The translations under genes and the position numbers were made by a program. The notes under the pieces are model-generated. The model ran no database searches. It was not told where the DNA came from and was given only the letters and a program-made list of their open reading frames with translations. 64,000 nt of DNA from Methylomicrobium lacus_A (lineage in GTDB: Bacteria; Pseudomonadota; Gammaproteobacteria; Methylococcales; Methylomonadaceae): positions 124,001 through 188,000 of the forward strand of contig NZ_CP169217.1 of assembly GCF_041897535.1 (NCBI RefSeq), written 5' to 3'. Positions 1 to 8,678 of this stretch are shown one piece after another (the first letter of the stretch is position 1; each line of letters begins with the position of its first letter).

Positions 1-1769
1 ACCAGCTCGAACACAGCGTATATGCTTTGGCGCACAAGTTGGCTGCGGAACAAAAGCAAGCGCTGAACAGCATCGTGCCGGGCTTGTTCGACCTGGACGG
101 CGACGACCGTCACTTCAAAACCGCCGAGGATTATCTGCAACGATTCGAGGCTTTGGATGAACCATTGGCGCGTTGCCCTTTTGCTCAGGACGGGGAGAGA
201 AAAAATGCATGGATTTTGGCAATCAAGCAAAGCACCCGGCTCAATCTGGCGCAAAAAGAGCAGATAGCCACGATGGCCGAATCGTTAAAGGTCGATCAGT
301 ACGAAGAGTTACTTAAGATTCTTTACGATGAGGTAGAGGCGATTCATGATGCACTAGGAAAAGAGAATGCCGAACGTGTGCTGACTGCCGTGGTCCAGGG
401 CAATTTTTTTCCGGATTGCCCGGATGCGGGATTAGCCTACCGGCAGATCATCGCCGAATTTGGGGATAGTGCTCATATTGTAGGGTGGTGCTCTGAATTG
501 CTCAGAGCCAGGTATCAGGATCTTTGGTTGGAAAAAATCTATCGAAGGATAATAGAGCTTGATCCAAAAGCGGACTGGGCCTGGAATAACCTGGGCAACT
601 TGTTGCAATATTACCTGAACCGCTATCCGGAAGCCGAAGACGCGTATCGTCAAGCGATTGCGCTCGATCCGAAGGATGCGGTGCCCTGGAATAACCTGGG
701 CAACTTGTTGCAAAATCACCTGAACCGCTATCCGGAAGCCGAAGAAGTGTATCGCCAAGCGATTGCGCTCGATCCGAAGGATGCCATTCCTTGGAATAAC
801 CTGGGCAACTTATTAAAAAATTATCTGAACCGCTATCTGGAGGCCGAAGACGCGTATCGTCAAGCGATTGCGCTCGATCCGAAGTACGTACGCCCGTGGA
901 ATGGTTTGGGCAACTTGTTGCAAGATCACCTGAACCGCTATCCGGAAGCCGAAGAAGCGTATCGTCAAGCGATTGCGCTCGATCCGAAGGATGCATCTCC
1001 TTGGAATGGTTTGGGCAACTTGTTGCAATATTGCCTGAATCGCTATCCGGAAGCCGAAGAAGCGTATCGTCAAGCGATTGCGCTCGATCCGAAGTATGCA
1101 TGGCCTTGGAATGGTTTGGGCAACTTATTGAAAGATCATTTGAATCGCTATCCGGAAGCCGAAGATGCGTATCGTCAAGCGATTGCGCTCGATCCGAAAG
1201 GTGCCATTCCTTGGAATGGTTTGGGCAACTTATTGCAAGATCATCTGAATCGCTATCCGGAAGCCGATCATGCGTACCAAAAGGCACAGGAATTGGAGCC
1301 GCAAGATCCTTATCCTTGCGCCAATCGCGCCCGCTTGGCGGCGCAGCTCGGACAAACGCAGCGGGCGAACGAGTTGTTCCGGCAAGCTGCGCAATTAGCC
1401 GCAGCACAAGCGGCACTCAATGAAGAAGGTATCGATTGCCAGGAATTGTTGCTGCAAGCCCATTTATGGCTACATAATTTCGATGCGGCCGGCTTGGCAT
1501 TGGACCGTCTCGCGGAGGCGGCAGGCAAAGCCGATAAATGGGCTTTGTATAAACTGCGCGAACAAGCCTGCGAAGCCGGTGCGATCGGTCTGGGCAGGGC
1601 CCTCAGCGAATTGATGGCGGTGTCGCGCCATGCCGATTTTATGCAGCCGATGATTTTAGCCTTGCGGGCAGCGGACGGCGAGCCCGATGCCTTGGAGGGT
1701 GCGGCGGCCGAAATCAAGAATATGGCTGCCGAGGTGTTGGCCGATATTCGCGCGTATCGGAATCGCTGA
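1..1769 (+). CDS. TPR-repeat protein, 5' end outside window
   Basis: The reading frame is open to the left edge (codons from base 3), so the gene probably starts upstream; the TTG at 27 is only the first start-like codon inside the window. The visible part has an alpha-helical N-terminal region of about 180 residues that I cannot assign. About seven tetratricopeptide repeats of exactly 35 residues follow, each close to RYPEAEEAYRQAIALDPK-x-PWNGLGNLL, and then a degenerate alanine-rich helical tail. TPRs are protein-protein interaction scaffolds. The repeats are almost identical at the DNA level (period 105 bp), which suggests recent amplification. The next gene encodes a caspase-like membrane peptidase. 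Function is unknown; the TPR call is firm. Confidence 0.85.
   Translation, partial: QLEHSVYALAHKLAAEQKQALNSIVPGLFDLDGDDRHFKTAEDYLQRFEALDEPLARCPFAQDGERKNAWILAIKQSTRLNLAQKEQIATMAESLKVDQYEELLKILYDEVEAIHDALGKENAERVLTAVVQGNFFPDCPDAGLAYRQIIAEFGDSAHIVGWCSELLRARYQDLWLEKIYRRIIELDPKADWAWNNLGNLLQYYLNRYPEAEDAYRQAIALDPKDAVPWNNLGNLLQNHLNRYPEAEEVYRQAIALDPKDAIPWNNLGNLLKNYLNRYLEAEDAYRQAIALDPKYVRPWNGLGNLLQDHLNRYPEAEEAYRQAIALDPKDASPWNGLGNLLQYCLNRYPEAEEAYRQAIALDPKYAWPWNGLGNLLKDHLNRYPEAEDAYRQAIALDPKGAIPWNGLGNLLQDHLNRYPEADHAYQKAQELEPQDPYPCANRARLAAQLGQTQRANELFRQAAQLAAAQAALNEEGIDCQELLLQAHLWLHNFDAAGLALDRLAEAAGKADKWALYKLREQACEAGAIGLGRALSELMAVSRHADFMQPMILALRAADGEPDALEGAAAEIKNMAAEVLADIRAYRNR
621..1355 (+). repeat. Seven tandem 105-bp coding repeats (TPR units)
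   Basis: The string CGCTATCCGGAAGCC (once CGCTATCTGGAGGCC) recurs at 621, 726, 831, 936, 1041, 1146 and 1251, always 105 bp apart. The units differ by only a few bases, mostly at the variable residues after DPK. Copy number could change by slippage or recombination. Confidence 0.9.
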
Positions 1770-1843
1770 AGGCGACGAGCCTCTCCTCTCGTCTCGACGC
1801 TTTTGGGTGTGTTGTTGCGGTATTCGGTAACGCAAAACGATTC

Positions 1844-1865
1844 GGACGGGATAAATATCCCGTCC
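1844..1865. repeat. Short perfect palindrome downstream of TPR gene
   Basis: Ten-base arms GGACGGGATA and TATCCCGTCC are separated by AA. It lies 75 bp after the TPR stop codon. There is no T-run after it, so it is not a classic intrinsic terminator; it could be an RNA 3' end stabiliser or a protein site. Confidence 0.4.
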
Positions 1866-2003
1866 TGCTAAGGGCTTAGGGGCAATTCGGGGCGCCGCCG
1901 TCGGCAGGCTTTTGGCTGAGAAAAAAGCGATTGTCAAGGGCTGGAACGGGTAAAATATCGGACCTCCCCACCTTCTCCAGCGCTTGTTTCGCACCTTTTC
2001 CGA

Positions 2004-3410
2004 ATGAACGCATTATTCAATTTATCGACCAACCTGCAGAACGGCTTGCACCTGACGTTTTTCCGCCCATGCAGCCTGGAACGGTTCATTTACAACCGTG
2101 ACCAGTTTTTGCTTCTGTTACTGTTCGATCTGCTGCTCGAAATCGGTTCCGGCTATTTGCTGAATTGGCCGAAGCCGGAATTTCAACTCTATGCGTTGCC
2201 GGTCTACACCTTCGATCTGGCCTGTTTATTGATCGCGATCTATCTGGCCGCGAAGATCATACGACGCGAGAACGCGGTGTTGCAGAGCGCCACCGTGATT
2301 TGCAGCCTGGCGCCAGTGTTTATTCTGCTGCAAACGGTGTCGCGTTATATCAATCAATATGAGTTTGCCGAATGGCCGGATATTGGACTGTGGCTCGGAT
2401 ACCTGACTGGCGTTTATGCTGTGATTCTGCTCGGCCGCGCGTTGTTTATGGTTTGCGGCCGGCTGCCCGCCACCGTGATCAGTGTTGCGCTGGTGCTGTT
2501 GTCAGCCGGCCCCGGCGAATGGTGGTTTGCCGATTACCGCGATTTTTGGTATCCCCCCGAAGAACAGGAAGCACAAGACGGCGACCCTTATGCAAAGTAC
2601 AAGGCGCTGGATGCTGAAGCGCTGTTGTACCGGCAGCCGGTCCTGCTCGACGACACGCTAAACCGCTTGCGCCCTGAGCGCAAAAAGCACGTCGATTTGT
2701 TTTATGTCGGTTTTGCCGGTTTCGCGACCGAAGACGTGTTCGCGATTGAAGCGGACTATATCAAACGCTTGTTCGACGGGCGCTTCGGCACCTCCGGGCA
2801 TTCGGTCAACCTGGTCAATCATCTCGATACGCTCGATGATACGCCGCTCGCGACCGCGACCAATCTTGAAGTGGCCTTGAAAGGGATCGGCAGAATCATG
2901 AACCGGGATGAAGACGTGCTGTTCCTGTATCTGACCAGTCACGGCGGCAGCGATCATACGCTCGCGGTCGAATTCTGGCCGTTGCCGTTGCACGATCTGA
3001 CCCCCGAGCGCTTGAAGGCGATGCTCGACCAGGCCGGCATCAAATGGCGGGTGATCGTGGTGTCGGCCTGTTATTCCGGCGGCTTTGTCGATGCGCTGAA
3101 AGGGCCGAACACGCTGGTCGCGACCGCCGCGGCCGCCGACCGCACCTCGTTCGGCTGCGGTTCCGAATCGGATTTCACCTATTTCGGCGAAGCGGTGTTC
3201 AAAGAGCAGTTGCAGAATCGGTTTTCGTTGATTTCGGCGTTCAAGGACGCCGCGGTTTCGATCGCCAAGCGCGAGCAGCGGGAGCAACTGGAAGCGTCCA
3301 AGCCCCAATTGTCGGTCGGCCCCTCGATAGCGCCGCATCTTGCCGTCCTCGAAAAATCGCTAACACAGCTGCAATGCGGGGCCGAGCGGGGCAAGGCGAA
3401 GGCGTGCTGA
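2004..3410 (+). CDS. Membrane-anchored C13 (legumain/caspase-like) family peptidase
   Basis: The 468-residue protein has an N-terminal half with about five hydrophobic segments (residues about 30-180). A soluble C-terminal domain follows with the cysteine-peptidase pattern of clan CD: the histidine in LYLTSHGG (about residue 315) and the cysteine in VVSACYSGG (about residue 353). The spacing, the hydrophobic strands before each motif and the acidic residues match the bacterial peptidase C13 family. Substrate and trigger are unknown. It follows the TPR gene on the same strand after 234 bp, so co-transcription is possible but not shown. The call for the catalytic domain is confident; any role in a death or stress pathway would be inference. 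Confidence 0.8.
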   Translation: MNALFNLSTNLQNGLHLTFFRPCSLERFIYNRDQFLLLLLFDLLLEIGSGYLLNWPKPEFQLYALPVYTFDLACLLIAIYLAAKIIRRENAVLQSATVICSLAPVFILLQTVSRYINQYEFAEWPDIGLWLGYLTGVYAVILLGRALFMVCGRLPATVISVALVLLSAGPGEWWFADYRDFWYPPEEQEAQDGDPYAKYKALDAEALLYRQPVLLDDTLNRLRPERKKHVDLFYVGFAGFATEDVFAIEADYIKRLFDGRFGTSGHSVNLVNHLDTLDDTPLATATNLEVALKGIGRIMNRDEDVLFLYLTSHGGSDHTLAVEFWPLPLHDLTPERLKAMLDQAGIKWRVIVVSACYSGGFVDALKGPNTLVATAAAADRTSFGCGSESDFTYFGEAVFKEQLQNRFSLISAFKDAAVSIAKREQREQLEASKPQLSVGPSIAPHLAVLEKSLTQLQCGAERGKAKAC

Positions 3411-3688
3411 ATGTACGAACTGGCGTCGAGCATTGTGCCAAACAATGTTACAATAGCCGCCATTCACGACACGCGATTATCCGCTTTCATCATACCGCTT
3501 GCGCTTTTCCGCCAATCCAAGCCTCATTGCCGCCACGCCTGATTCCGAAACTTGCGGATGCGTTGCAGGAAGCACTGAACTATCGATGCCTTCAGATTAC
3601 AAATATTCATCAAACCCGGCGTTATGCCGCATAATGCGGCCGATACCGGCTAAGTCCGTTTTTAGTCTTAACCGAGCCAGTCGCCTCA

Positions 3689-5068
3689 ATGCCTCAAGCT
3701 AATTTGCACAAGGTTTCCTTGCCTTATTTCGCGGATAGCGCCGCGTTGTTTTCGTCGATCGCAGGAAAGCCCTGGGCGGTTTTTTTGGACAGCGGCTATC
3801 CGGCTTGCACTTTAGACCGTTACGATATACTCGCGGCCGATCCGGTGTGCACCTTGGTCACACGGGGAGGAATCACCGAAATTACCCGCGACGGTCACAC
3901 CGTGTCATCGGCAGCCGACCCCTTCGATTTGGTCAAGCATGAGGTGGGCAAAATCCGGCAGACGAAGAATGAATTACCGTTTAAAGGCGGCGCGATCGGC
4001 TATTTCGCCTACGATCTGTCGAGACGGATCGAACGCCTCGACAGCATCGCCGCCGATCTGGAGCGGATTCCGGAAATGGCGGTCGGTATTTACGAATGGG
4101 CCGTCGTCGTCGATCATCGCGAGCAAAAAAGTTATCTGGCCGGCATCGCGCGCGACCCGGAATACTGGCAGAAACTGATCGATCAGTTCAGCCGCTTGCC
4201 GGATGACCGCTCGGCGGCCCCGTTCCGGGTGCTCGGCGAGATCAAGGCCAACATGGACAAGCCCGGTTATTTCCGGGCTTTCGATCGGATCAAGCATTAT
4301 CTGACCGAAGGCGATTGTTATCAGGTCAATCTGTCGCAACGGTTTTCGGCGCTGTGCGCGGGCGATCCGTGGACGGCTTATCGTAAATTGCGCGAATTGA
4401 ATGCCGCACCGTTCAGCGCCTATCTGAATCTGCCCGACGTGCAGGTGCTGAGTTCCTCGCCCGAATGCTTTTTACGTTTGATAAACGGCAAGGTAACCAC
4501 CAAACCAATCAAAGGCACGCGGCCGCGCAAGGCGGATGAAAACGAAGACCGGCGGCAGATCGAGATACTGCAAAACAGTCCGAAGGACCGCGCCGAAAAT
4601 CTGATGATCGTCGATCTGTTGCGCAACGACATCGGCAAGACCTGCAAGCAGGGATCGGTCAGGGTGCCGAAGATTTTCGCGGTCGAGACCTATGCGACCG
4701 TGCATCATCTGGTCACCACGGTCACCGGCTTGCTCGCGGACGGCAAGCATGCGCTCGACCTGTTGAAACATTGTTTTCCGGGCGGCTCGATCACCGGCGC
4801 GCCGAAAATCCGCGCGATGGAAATCATCGAGGAACTCGAACCCTGCCGGCGCGGCGTCTATTGCGGATCGATCGGCTATATCGGTTTCGACGGCAACATG
4901 GACAGCAATATCGCGATCCGCACTCTGGTGCATTCGGACGGCGAGATTCGCTTCTGGGCCGGCGGCGGCATCGTCAACGATTCGGTCGCCGAAGAGGAAT
5001 ATCAGGAATGCTTCGACAAGGCGGCGGCCTTGCTCGACCTGCTCAGGCAGTTTTCGGATACGCGATGA
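3689..5068 (+). CDS. pabB: Aminodeoxychorismate synthase component I
   Basis: PabB converts chorismate and ammonia (from a PabA glutaminase) to 4-amino-4-deoxychorismate, for p-aminobenzoate and folate. The 459-residue length and chorismate-binding fold fit. PIKGTRPR (about residue 273) carries the lysine that separates PabB from anthranilate synthase TrpE (alanine there). GGSITGAPK (about 364) and the C-terminal GGGIV are the other family motifs. The stop overlaps the start of the next gene (ATGA), implying translational coupling to the amino-acid kinase. In methylotrophs the product could also feed pterin cofactors; that is inference. No pabA lies in the window. Confidence 0.95.
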   Translation: MPQANLHKVSLPYFADSAALFSSIAGKPWAVFLDSGYPACTLDRYDILAADPVCTLVTRGGITEITRDGHTVSSAADPFDLVKHEVGKIRQTKNELPFKGGAIGYFAYDLSRRIERLDSIAADLERIPEMAVGIYEWAVVVDHREQKSYLAGIARDPEYWQKLIDQFSRLPDDRSAAPFRVLGEIKANMDKPGYFRAFDRIKHYLTEGDCYQVNLSQRFSALCAGDPWTAYRKLRELNAAPFSAYLNLPDVQVLSSSPECFLRLINGKVTTKPIKGTRPRKADENEDRRQIEILQNSPKDRAENLMIVDLLRNDIGKTCKQGSVRVPKIFAVETYATVHHLVTTVTGLLADGKHALDLLKHCFPGGSITGAPKIRAMEIIEELEPCRRGVYCGSIGYIGFDGNMDSNIAIRTLVHSDGEIRFWAGGGIVNDSVAEEEYQECFDKAAALLDLLRQFSDTR

Positions 5069-5616
5069 TCGTCATCAAGCTCGGCGGCAGTCTCGCGGCG
5101 GCCGGCACCTTGGCCGATTGTCTCGATGCGATAGACCGGAAATTCGGGGGCAGGGCGGTCGTGGTGGTGCCGGGCGGCGGCCTGTTTGCGGATCAGGTCC
5201 GCAGCGCGCAGCAGCAATGGCGGTTCGACGACGTGACCGCGCACCGGATGGCGCTCCTGGCGATGCAGCAGATGGCGCTATTGTTCAACGGCTTGAAGCC
5301 GCATTGGCCTGTCGTTCCACGCGTCGCCGATCTCAAAGACCAGCCGGCAGCCCGGATCTGGTCGCCGGACCCGGACGAACTCGACCAGGCCGGGATTCCG
5401 GCCAGCTGGGACATCACCTCGGACAGTCTCGCGACCTGGCTCGCCGAGCAGCTTTCGGCGGAGGAATTAATCCTGGTAAAATCGGCCGCGATCGAAGGGA
5501 GCGAAAGCCTGGAGGAGCTGGCCGCGCGGCAGATAGTCGACAAGGCGTTTTGGGATTACGCGGCGGACGCGCTTTTTAAAATTACCCTCATCAATCAACA
5601 CACATTGAATGGCTGA
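5065..5616 (+). CDS. Amino-acid-kinase family protein (MfnE-like)
   Basis: The 183-residue protein starts at the ATG inside the ATGA overlap with pabB. The N-terminus MIVIKLGGSL and the PGGGLFAD loop (about residue 34) are hallmark nucleotide- and substrate-binding motifs of the aspartate/uridylate kinase fold. The protein is shorter than uridylate or glutamate kinases and resembles the archaeal MfnE group, which phosphorylates an aminomethylfuran alcohol in methanofuran synthesis. Methylotrophs make methanofuran analogues and carry such kinases, so a C1-cofactor role is plausible. The family is certain; the exact reaction is inferred. It overlaps the next gene by 8 bp. Confidence 0.75.
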   Translation: MIVIKLGGSLAAAGTLADCLDAIDRKFGGRAVVVVPGGGLFADQVRSAQQQWRFDDVTAHRMALLAMQQMALLFNGLKPHWPVVPRVADLKDQPAARIWSPDPDELDQAGIPASWDITSDSLATWLAEQLSAEELILVKSAAIEGSESLEELAARQIVDKAFWDYAADALFKITLINQHTLNG

Positions 5617-6304
5617 ACCAAACAAACCCGCGGAAGGCGATCTGGTGGCTTATGCCTTGACGTTTATCCGGCGCTTATTCGTCAAACAAATCAAATCGGT
5701 CTATTACAACGCCAGGGAAACGATCGGCGGCGATCACAAACGCGCTATCGTGGTGCATCAGGTCGAACAGGCCTGCGTGAACCTGCAGGAAACGCGCAAC
5801 GAATTCGAGGATGCCTTGCAGCGCTTCAAGATGCTGGTCAATGTGAACGATTCGGCGCTCGAACACCGCTACCATCAGTTGAACCGCAAATACCAGTTCT
5901 GCAAGTCGAAGTCCGAAGCGGTCAGCGTGCGGATTCGGGCGATCGAGGAAGTCAGCGAGGCGCTGTTTGCAGAATGGGAAAAGGAATTGGACGAATACAG
6001 CAACCGCGCCTTGAAAAATCACAGCAAGCAGCAGCTCAAGCTGGCCCGGCAGAATTACGCCCGGCTGATCAAGGCGCTGCGCATGGCCGAAGCGAAGATC
6101 CAGCCGGTGTTGTCCGCCTTCAAGGACCAGGTGCTGTATCTGAAGCACAATCTGAACGCGCAGGCGATCGCCGCGCTGCAACACGAGTTCATCGAAATCG
6201 GCATCGACATCGCGCAATTGATCCAGGCGATGGAAAAAACGATCGCCGAGGCCAGCAGTTTCGTGGCGGTATTGTCCGACCGGAAGGCGTTGCCGAGTCC
6301 TTAA
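5609..6304 (+). CDS. DUF2959 family protein
   Basis: The 231-residue protein is rich in long amphipathic helices with no signal peptide or membrane segment. The pattern of conserved stretches (LFAEWEKELDEYSN, MRRAEA-like MAEAKIQPVL, DQVLYLKHNLNAQAIAAL) matches DUF2959. Molecular function is unknown. The start overlaps the end of the kinase gene by 8 bp, so it is the third gene of a coupled pabB-kinase-DUF2959 unit. Whether it shares the cofactor pathway or only the transcript is not decided by sequence. Confidence 0.8.
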   Translation: MAEPNKPAEGDLVAYALTFIRRLFVKQIKSVYYNARETIGGDHKRAIVVHQVEQACVNLQETRNEFEDALQRFKMLVNVNDSALEHRYHQLNRKYQFCKSKSEAVSVRIRAIEEVSEALFAEWEKELDEYSNRALKNHSKQQLKLARQNYARLIKALRMAEAKIQPVLSAFKDQVLYLKHNLNAQAIAALQHEFIEIGIDIAQLIQAMEKTIAEASSFVAVLSDRKALPSP

Positions 6305-6456
6305 GTTTGATGACGGAAGGCTTTCTCCTTCGTTCTTGCCGTTAGCTGAGCGGAGCCGAAGCGGCGTCATTGGCATCATCATTGCTGAAATCTCTGTAGC
6401 GCTTCGCACTTCCGTTTATCGAATCCCTTTTCCTTTACCTCATCCAGGGGGCAGTC

Positions 6457-7836
6457 ATGGCTATCAGCGTCTTCGATATTTTTAAGATCGGCATCGGCCC
6501 TTCCAGTTCGCATACGGTGGGGCCGATGCGGGCGGCGATGATGTTTGCGGGCAAGCTGGAGCAGCAGGGTATCATCGGCGAGGTGGATAGGCTCCAGGTC
6601 GAGTTGTTCGGCTCCCTCGGCGCGACCGGCAAGGGACACGGCACCGACAAGGCGGTGCTGCTCGGGCTTGAAGGCGAGGCGCCGGATTTGATCGATACCG
6701 CGATCATTCCGGCTCGGCTGGAGGCTATCCGGGCGGCCGGAGCCATTCAACTGTTGCGGCGCTATCCGATCCGTTTCGACGAGAAGGCCGATTTGCTGTT
6801 TCACCGCAAGGTTCTGCCTTATCATTCGAACGGCATGCGCTTTACCGTGTTCGACGATACCGGAGCCGAACTGCTGCAAACCGATTATTACTCGGTCGGC
6901 GGCGGTTTCGTGGTGACCGGCGCGGCCGCGGCGGCCGACAAACTGAGTCATGACGACACCCGTCTGCCGTATCCGTTCACAACCGGCGCCGAACTGTTGA
7001 AGCTGTGCGCGGCGCATGACAAGCCGATCAGCGCGTTGATGCTCAGCAACGAAAGGGTTTGGCTGGGCGAGGATCAAATTCGTCAAAACCTCTTGAACAT
7101 CTGGCGGGTGATGCAGGCCTGCGTCGAACGCGGCATGCGCGAAGAAGGCGTCCTGCCGGGCGGCATGAAGGTGAAGCGCCGGGCCGCGAACCTGTATCGG
7201 CAATTGATCGGCGAGATACCCCGGCAGACGCCGGGCGTGCCGGTCGGGACGCTGGACTGGGTTAACCTGTTCGCGCTGGCGGTCAGCGAGGAAAACGCCG
7301 CCGGCGGCCGCGTCGTGACCGCGCCGACCAACGGCGCGGCGGGCATCATTCCGGCGGTGCTGCATTATTACTGGCGGTTTTGCGAAGGCGCGAATGAAGA
7401 CGGCGTGATCCGCTTTTTGCTGACCGCGGCCGCGATCGCGATTTTATACAAGGAGAATGCGTCGCTGTCCGGGGCCGAAGTCGGCTGCCAGGGCGAGGTC
7501 GGCGTCGCCTGCTCGATGGCGGCCGGCGCCTTGGCGGAAGTGTTGGGCGGCACGCCGGAGCAGGTCGAAAACGCGGCCGAAATCGGCATGGAGCATAATC
7601 TGGGCCTGACCTGCGATCCGGTCGGCGGTTTGGTGCAGGTGCCCTGCATTGAACGCAATGCGATGGGCGCAGTCAAAGCGATTAACGCTGCCAGGATTGC
7701 TCTGCGCGGCGACGGTACGCATTTCGTGTCGCTGGACAAGGTGATCAAGACGATGCGCGAAACCGGTGCGGATATGAAAACCAAATACAAGGAAACCTCG
7801 CGCGGGGGGCTCGCGGTGAATTTGATCGAGTGTTGA
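6457..7836 (+). CDS. sdaA: L-serine ammonia-lyase (iron-sulfur type)
   Basis: The enzyme deaminates L-serine to pyruvate and ammonia. At 459 residues it is the usual one-chain form: an N-terminal beta domain beginning SVFDIFKIGIGPSSSHTVGP and a C-terminal alpha domain. Three cysteines sit at about residues 344 (GCQGEV), 386 (LTCDPV) and 397 (VPCIER), the positions that bind the catalytic 4Fe-4S cluster in the E. coli enzyme. The ATG is preceded by a G-rich ribosome site (CCAGGGGGCAGTC). The window also holds serA and serB, so synthesis and breakdown of serine are encoded about 14 kb apart. Confidence 0.96.
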   Translation: MAISVFDIFKIGIGPSSSHTVGPMRAAMMFAGKLEQQGIIGEVDRLQVELFGSLGATGKGHGTDKAVLLGLEGEAPDLIDTAIIPARLEAIRAAGAIQLLRRYPIRFDEKADLLFHRKVLPYHSNGMRFTVFDDTGAELLQTDYYSVGGGFVVTGAAAAADKLSHDDTRLPYPFTTGAELLKLCAAHDKPISALMLSNERVWLGEDQIRQNLLNIWRVMQACVERGMREEGVLPGGMKVKRRAANLYRQLIGEIPRQTPGVPVGTLDWVNLFALAVSEENAAGGRVVTAPTNGAAGIIPAVLHYYWRFCEGANEDGVIRFLLTAAAIAILYKENASLSGAEVGCQGEVGVACSMAAGALAEVLGGTPEQVENAAEIGMEHNLGLTCDPVGGLVQVPCIERNAMGAVKAINAARIALRGDGTHFVSLDKVIKTMRETGADMKTKYKETSRGGLAVNLIEC

Positions 7837-7881
7837 AAGTCGATTTTCAATCGGTGCAAGAGCAGCCTAATCAATTAAGTG

Positions 7882-7887
7882 TATAAT
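7882..7887 (+). promoter_or_regulatory. Possible -10 element (TATAAT) before the M15 peptidase gene
   Basis: A perfect TATAAT lies in an A/T-rich patch 60 bp upstream of the start codon at 7948. No convincing -35 is seen at 16-18 bp, so the call is tentative. Confidence 0.3.
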
Positions 7888-7947
7888 TAAGATTTGATTA
7901 ATGTCTGTAGTGGACAATTGAAAATAAGCGTTACCTGAATTAAAAAT

Positions 7948-8667
7948 ATGAGCGAGCAACCCTTAGAAAACACGAATATTGACGAAGATGGCGCTATTGC
8001 TTCAAGACGTAAGTTTCTGAAGAAGCTGGCTTTTGGATCTTTGCTGGCATTGGGCGGATCCGAGGTTGCCACGGCGGCGGTTCGGCATGTGATCCATCCG
8101 CATCGGCACAGGCACGGCCATAGCCATGGGCATTCACATGCAAAACCTATCCGCGCCCTTGAGCGTCATGTGCAGACGCGTTTTATGCAGAATACCCCGG
8201 AACCTTACTATCTGCATGCGGCCGAACACAAAACTCTCGCCTTCGAACATACGCATACCGGCGATAAATTAAAATTAACCTATTTCGAACGGGGCCGGTA
8301 TATTACGGAAGCGCTGCAAGAAATCAATTACTTGCTCCGCGACTTCCGCACCGATGATGTGCATCCCATTGATACCGCGTTACTGGATCAGTTGTTTGTG
8401 CTGAAGCAAACCCTGGGCGTGAATAAACCTTTTCATATCATCTCCGGTTATCGTTCTCCGCTCACCAACGCCCAGTTACGCAGACATAGCCACGGGGTTG
8501 CAGATCACAGTTTTCACATGCAAGGCCGAGCGATTGACATCAGGCTTGAAGGCGTGTCCTCCAAAACGATCAGAAACGCGGCGCTGACGCTGGCTCAAGG
8601 CGGCGTGGGTTATTATCCTCGGGATAATTTTGTCCATTTGGATACGGGTGAGTTTAGAACCTGGTAG
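7948..8667 (+). CDS. Tat-exported M15-type peptidase (DUF882, YcbK/MepK-like)
   Basis: The 239-residue protein begins with a twin-arginine signal (SRRKFLKKLAFGSLLALGG, residues about 24-42). A strikingly histidine-rich linker follows (HPHRHRHGHSHGHSHAKP, about 50-67). The C-terminal domain has the peptidase M15/DUF882 zinc pattern: HSFHMQGRAIDIRL with the HxxGxAxD ligands, and FVHLDTG with the final histidine. Relatives such as E. coli MepK cut peptidoglycan cross-links in the periplasm. The His-rich stretch may bind zinc, nickel or copper before or after export; that is inference. It is followed by a convergent gene only 11 bp away. Confidence 0.87.
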   Translation: MSEQPLENTNIDEDGAIASRRKFLKKLAFGSLLALGGSEVATAAVRHVIHPHRHRHGHSHGHSHAKPIRALERHVQTRFMQNTPEPYYLHAAEHKTLAFEHTHTGDKLKLTYFERGRYITEALQEINYLLRDFRTDDVHPIDTALLDQLFVLKQTLGVNKPFHIISGYRSPLTNAQLRRHSHGVADHSFHMQGRAIDIRLEGVSSKTIRNAALTLAQGGVGYYPRDNFVHLDTGEFRTW

Positions 8668-8678
8668 ATAAAGGAAGA

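Noticed and set aside
502..1416. Long minus-strand and alternate plus-strand open frames across the TPR repeats
   Set aside because: They mirror the 105-bp repeat in other frames and have no ribosome site or family; the plus-strand TPR frame explains them.
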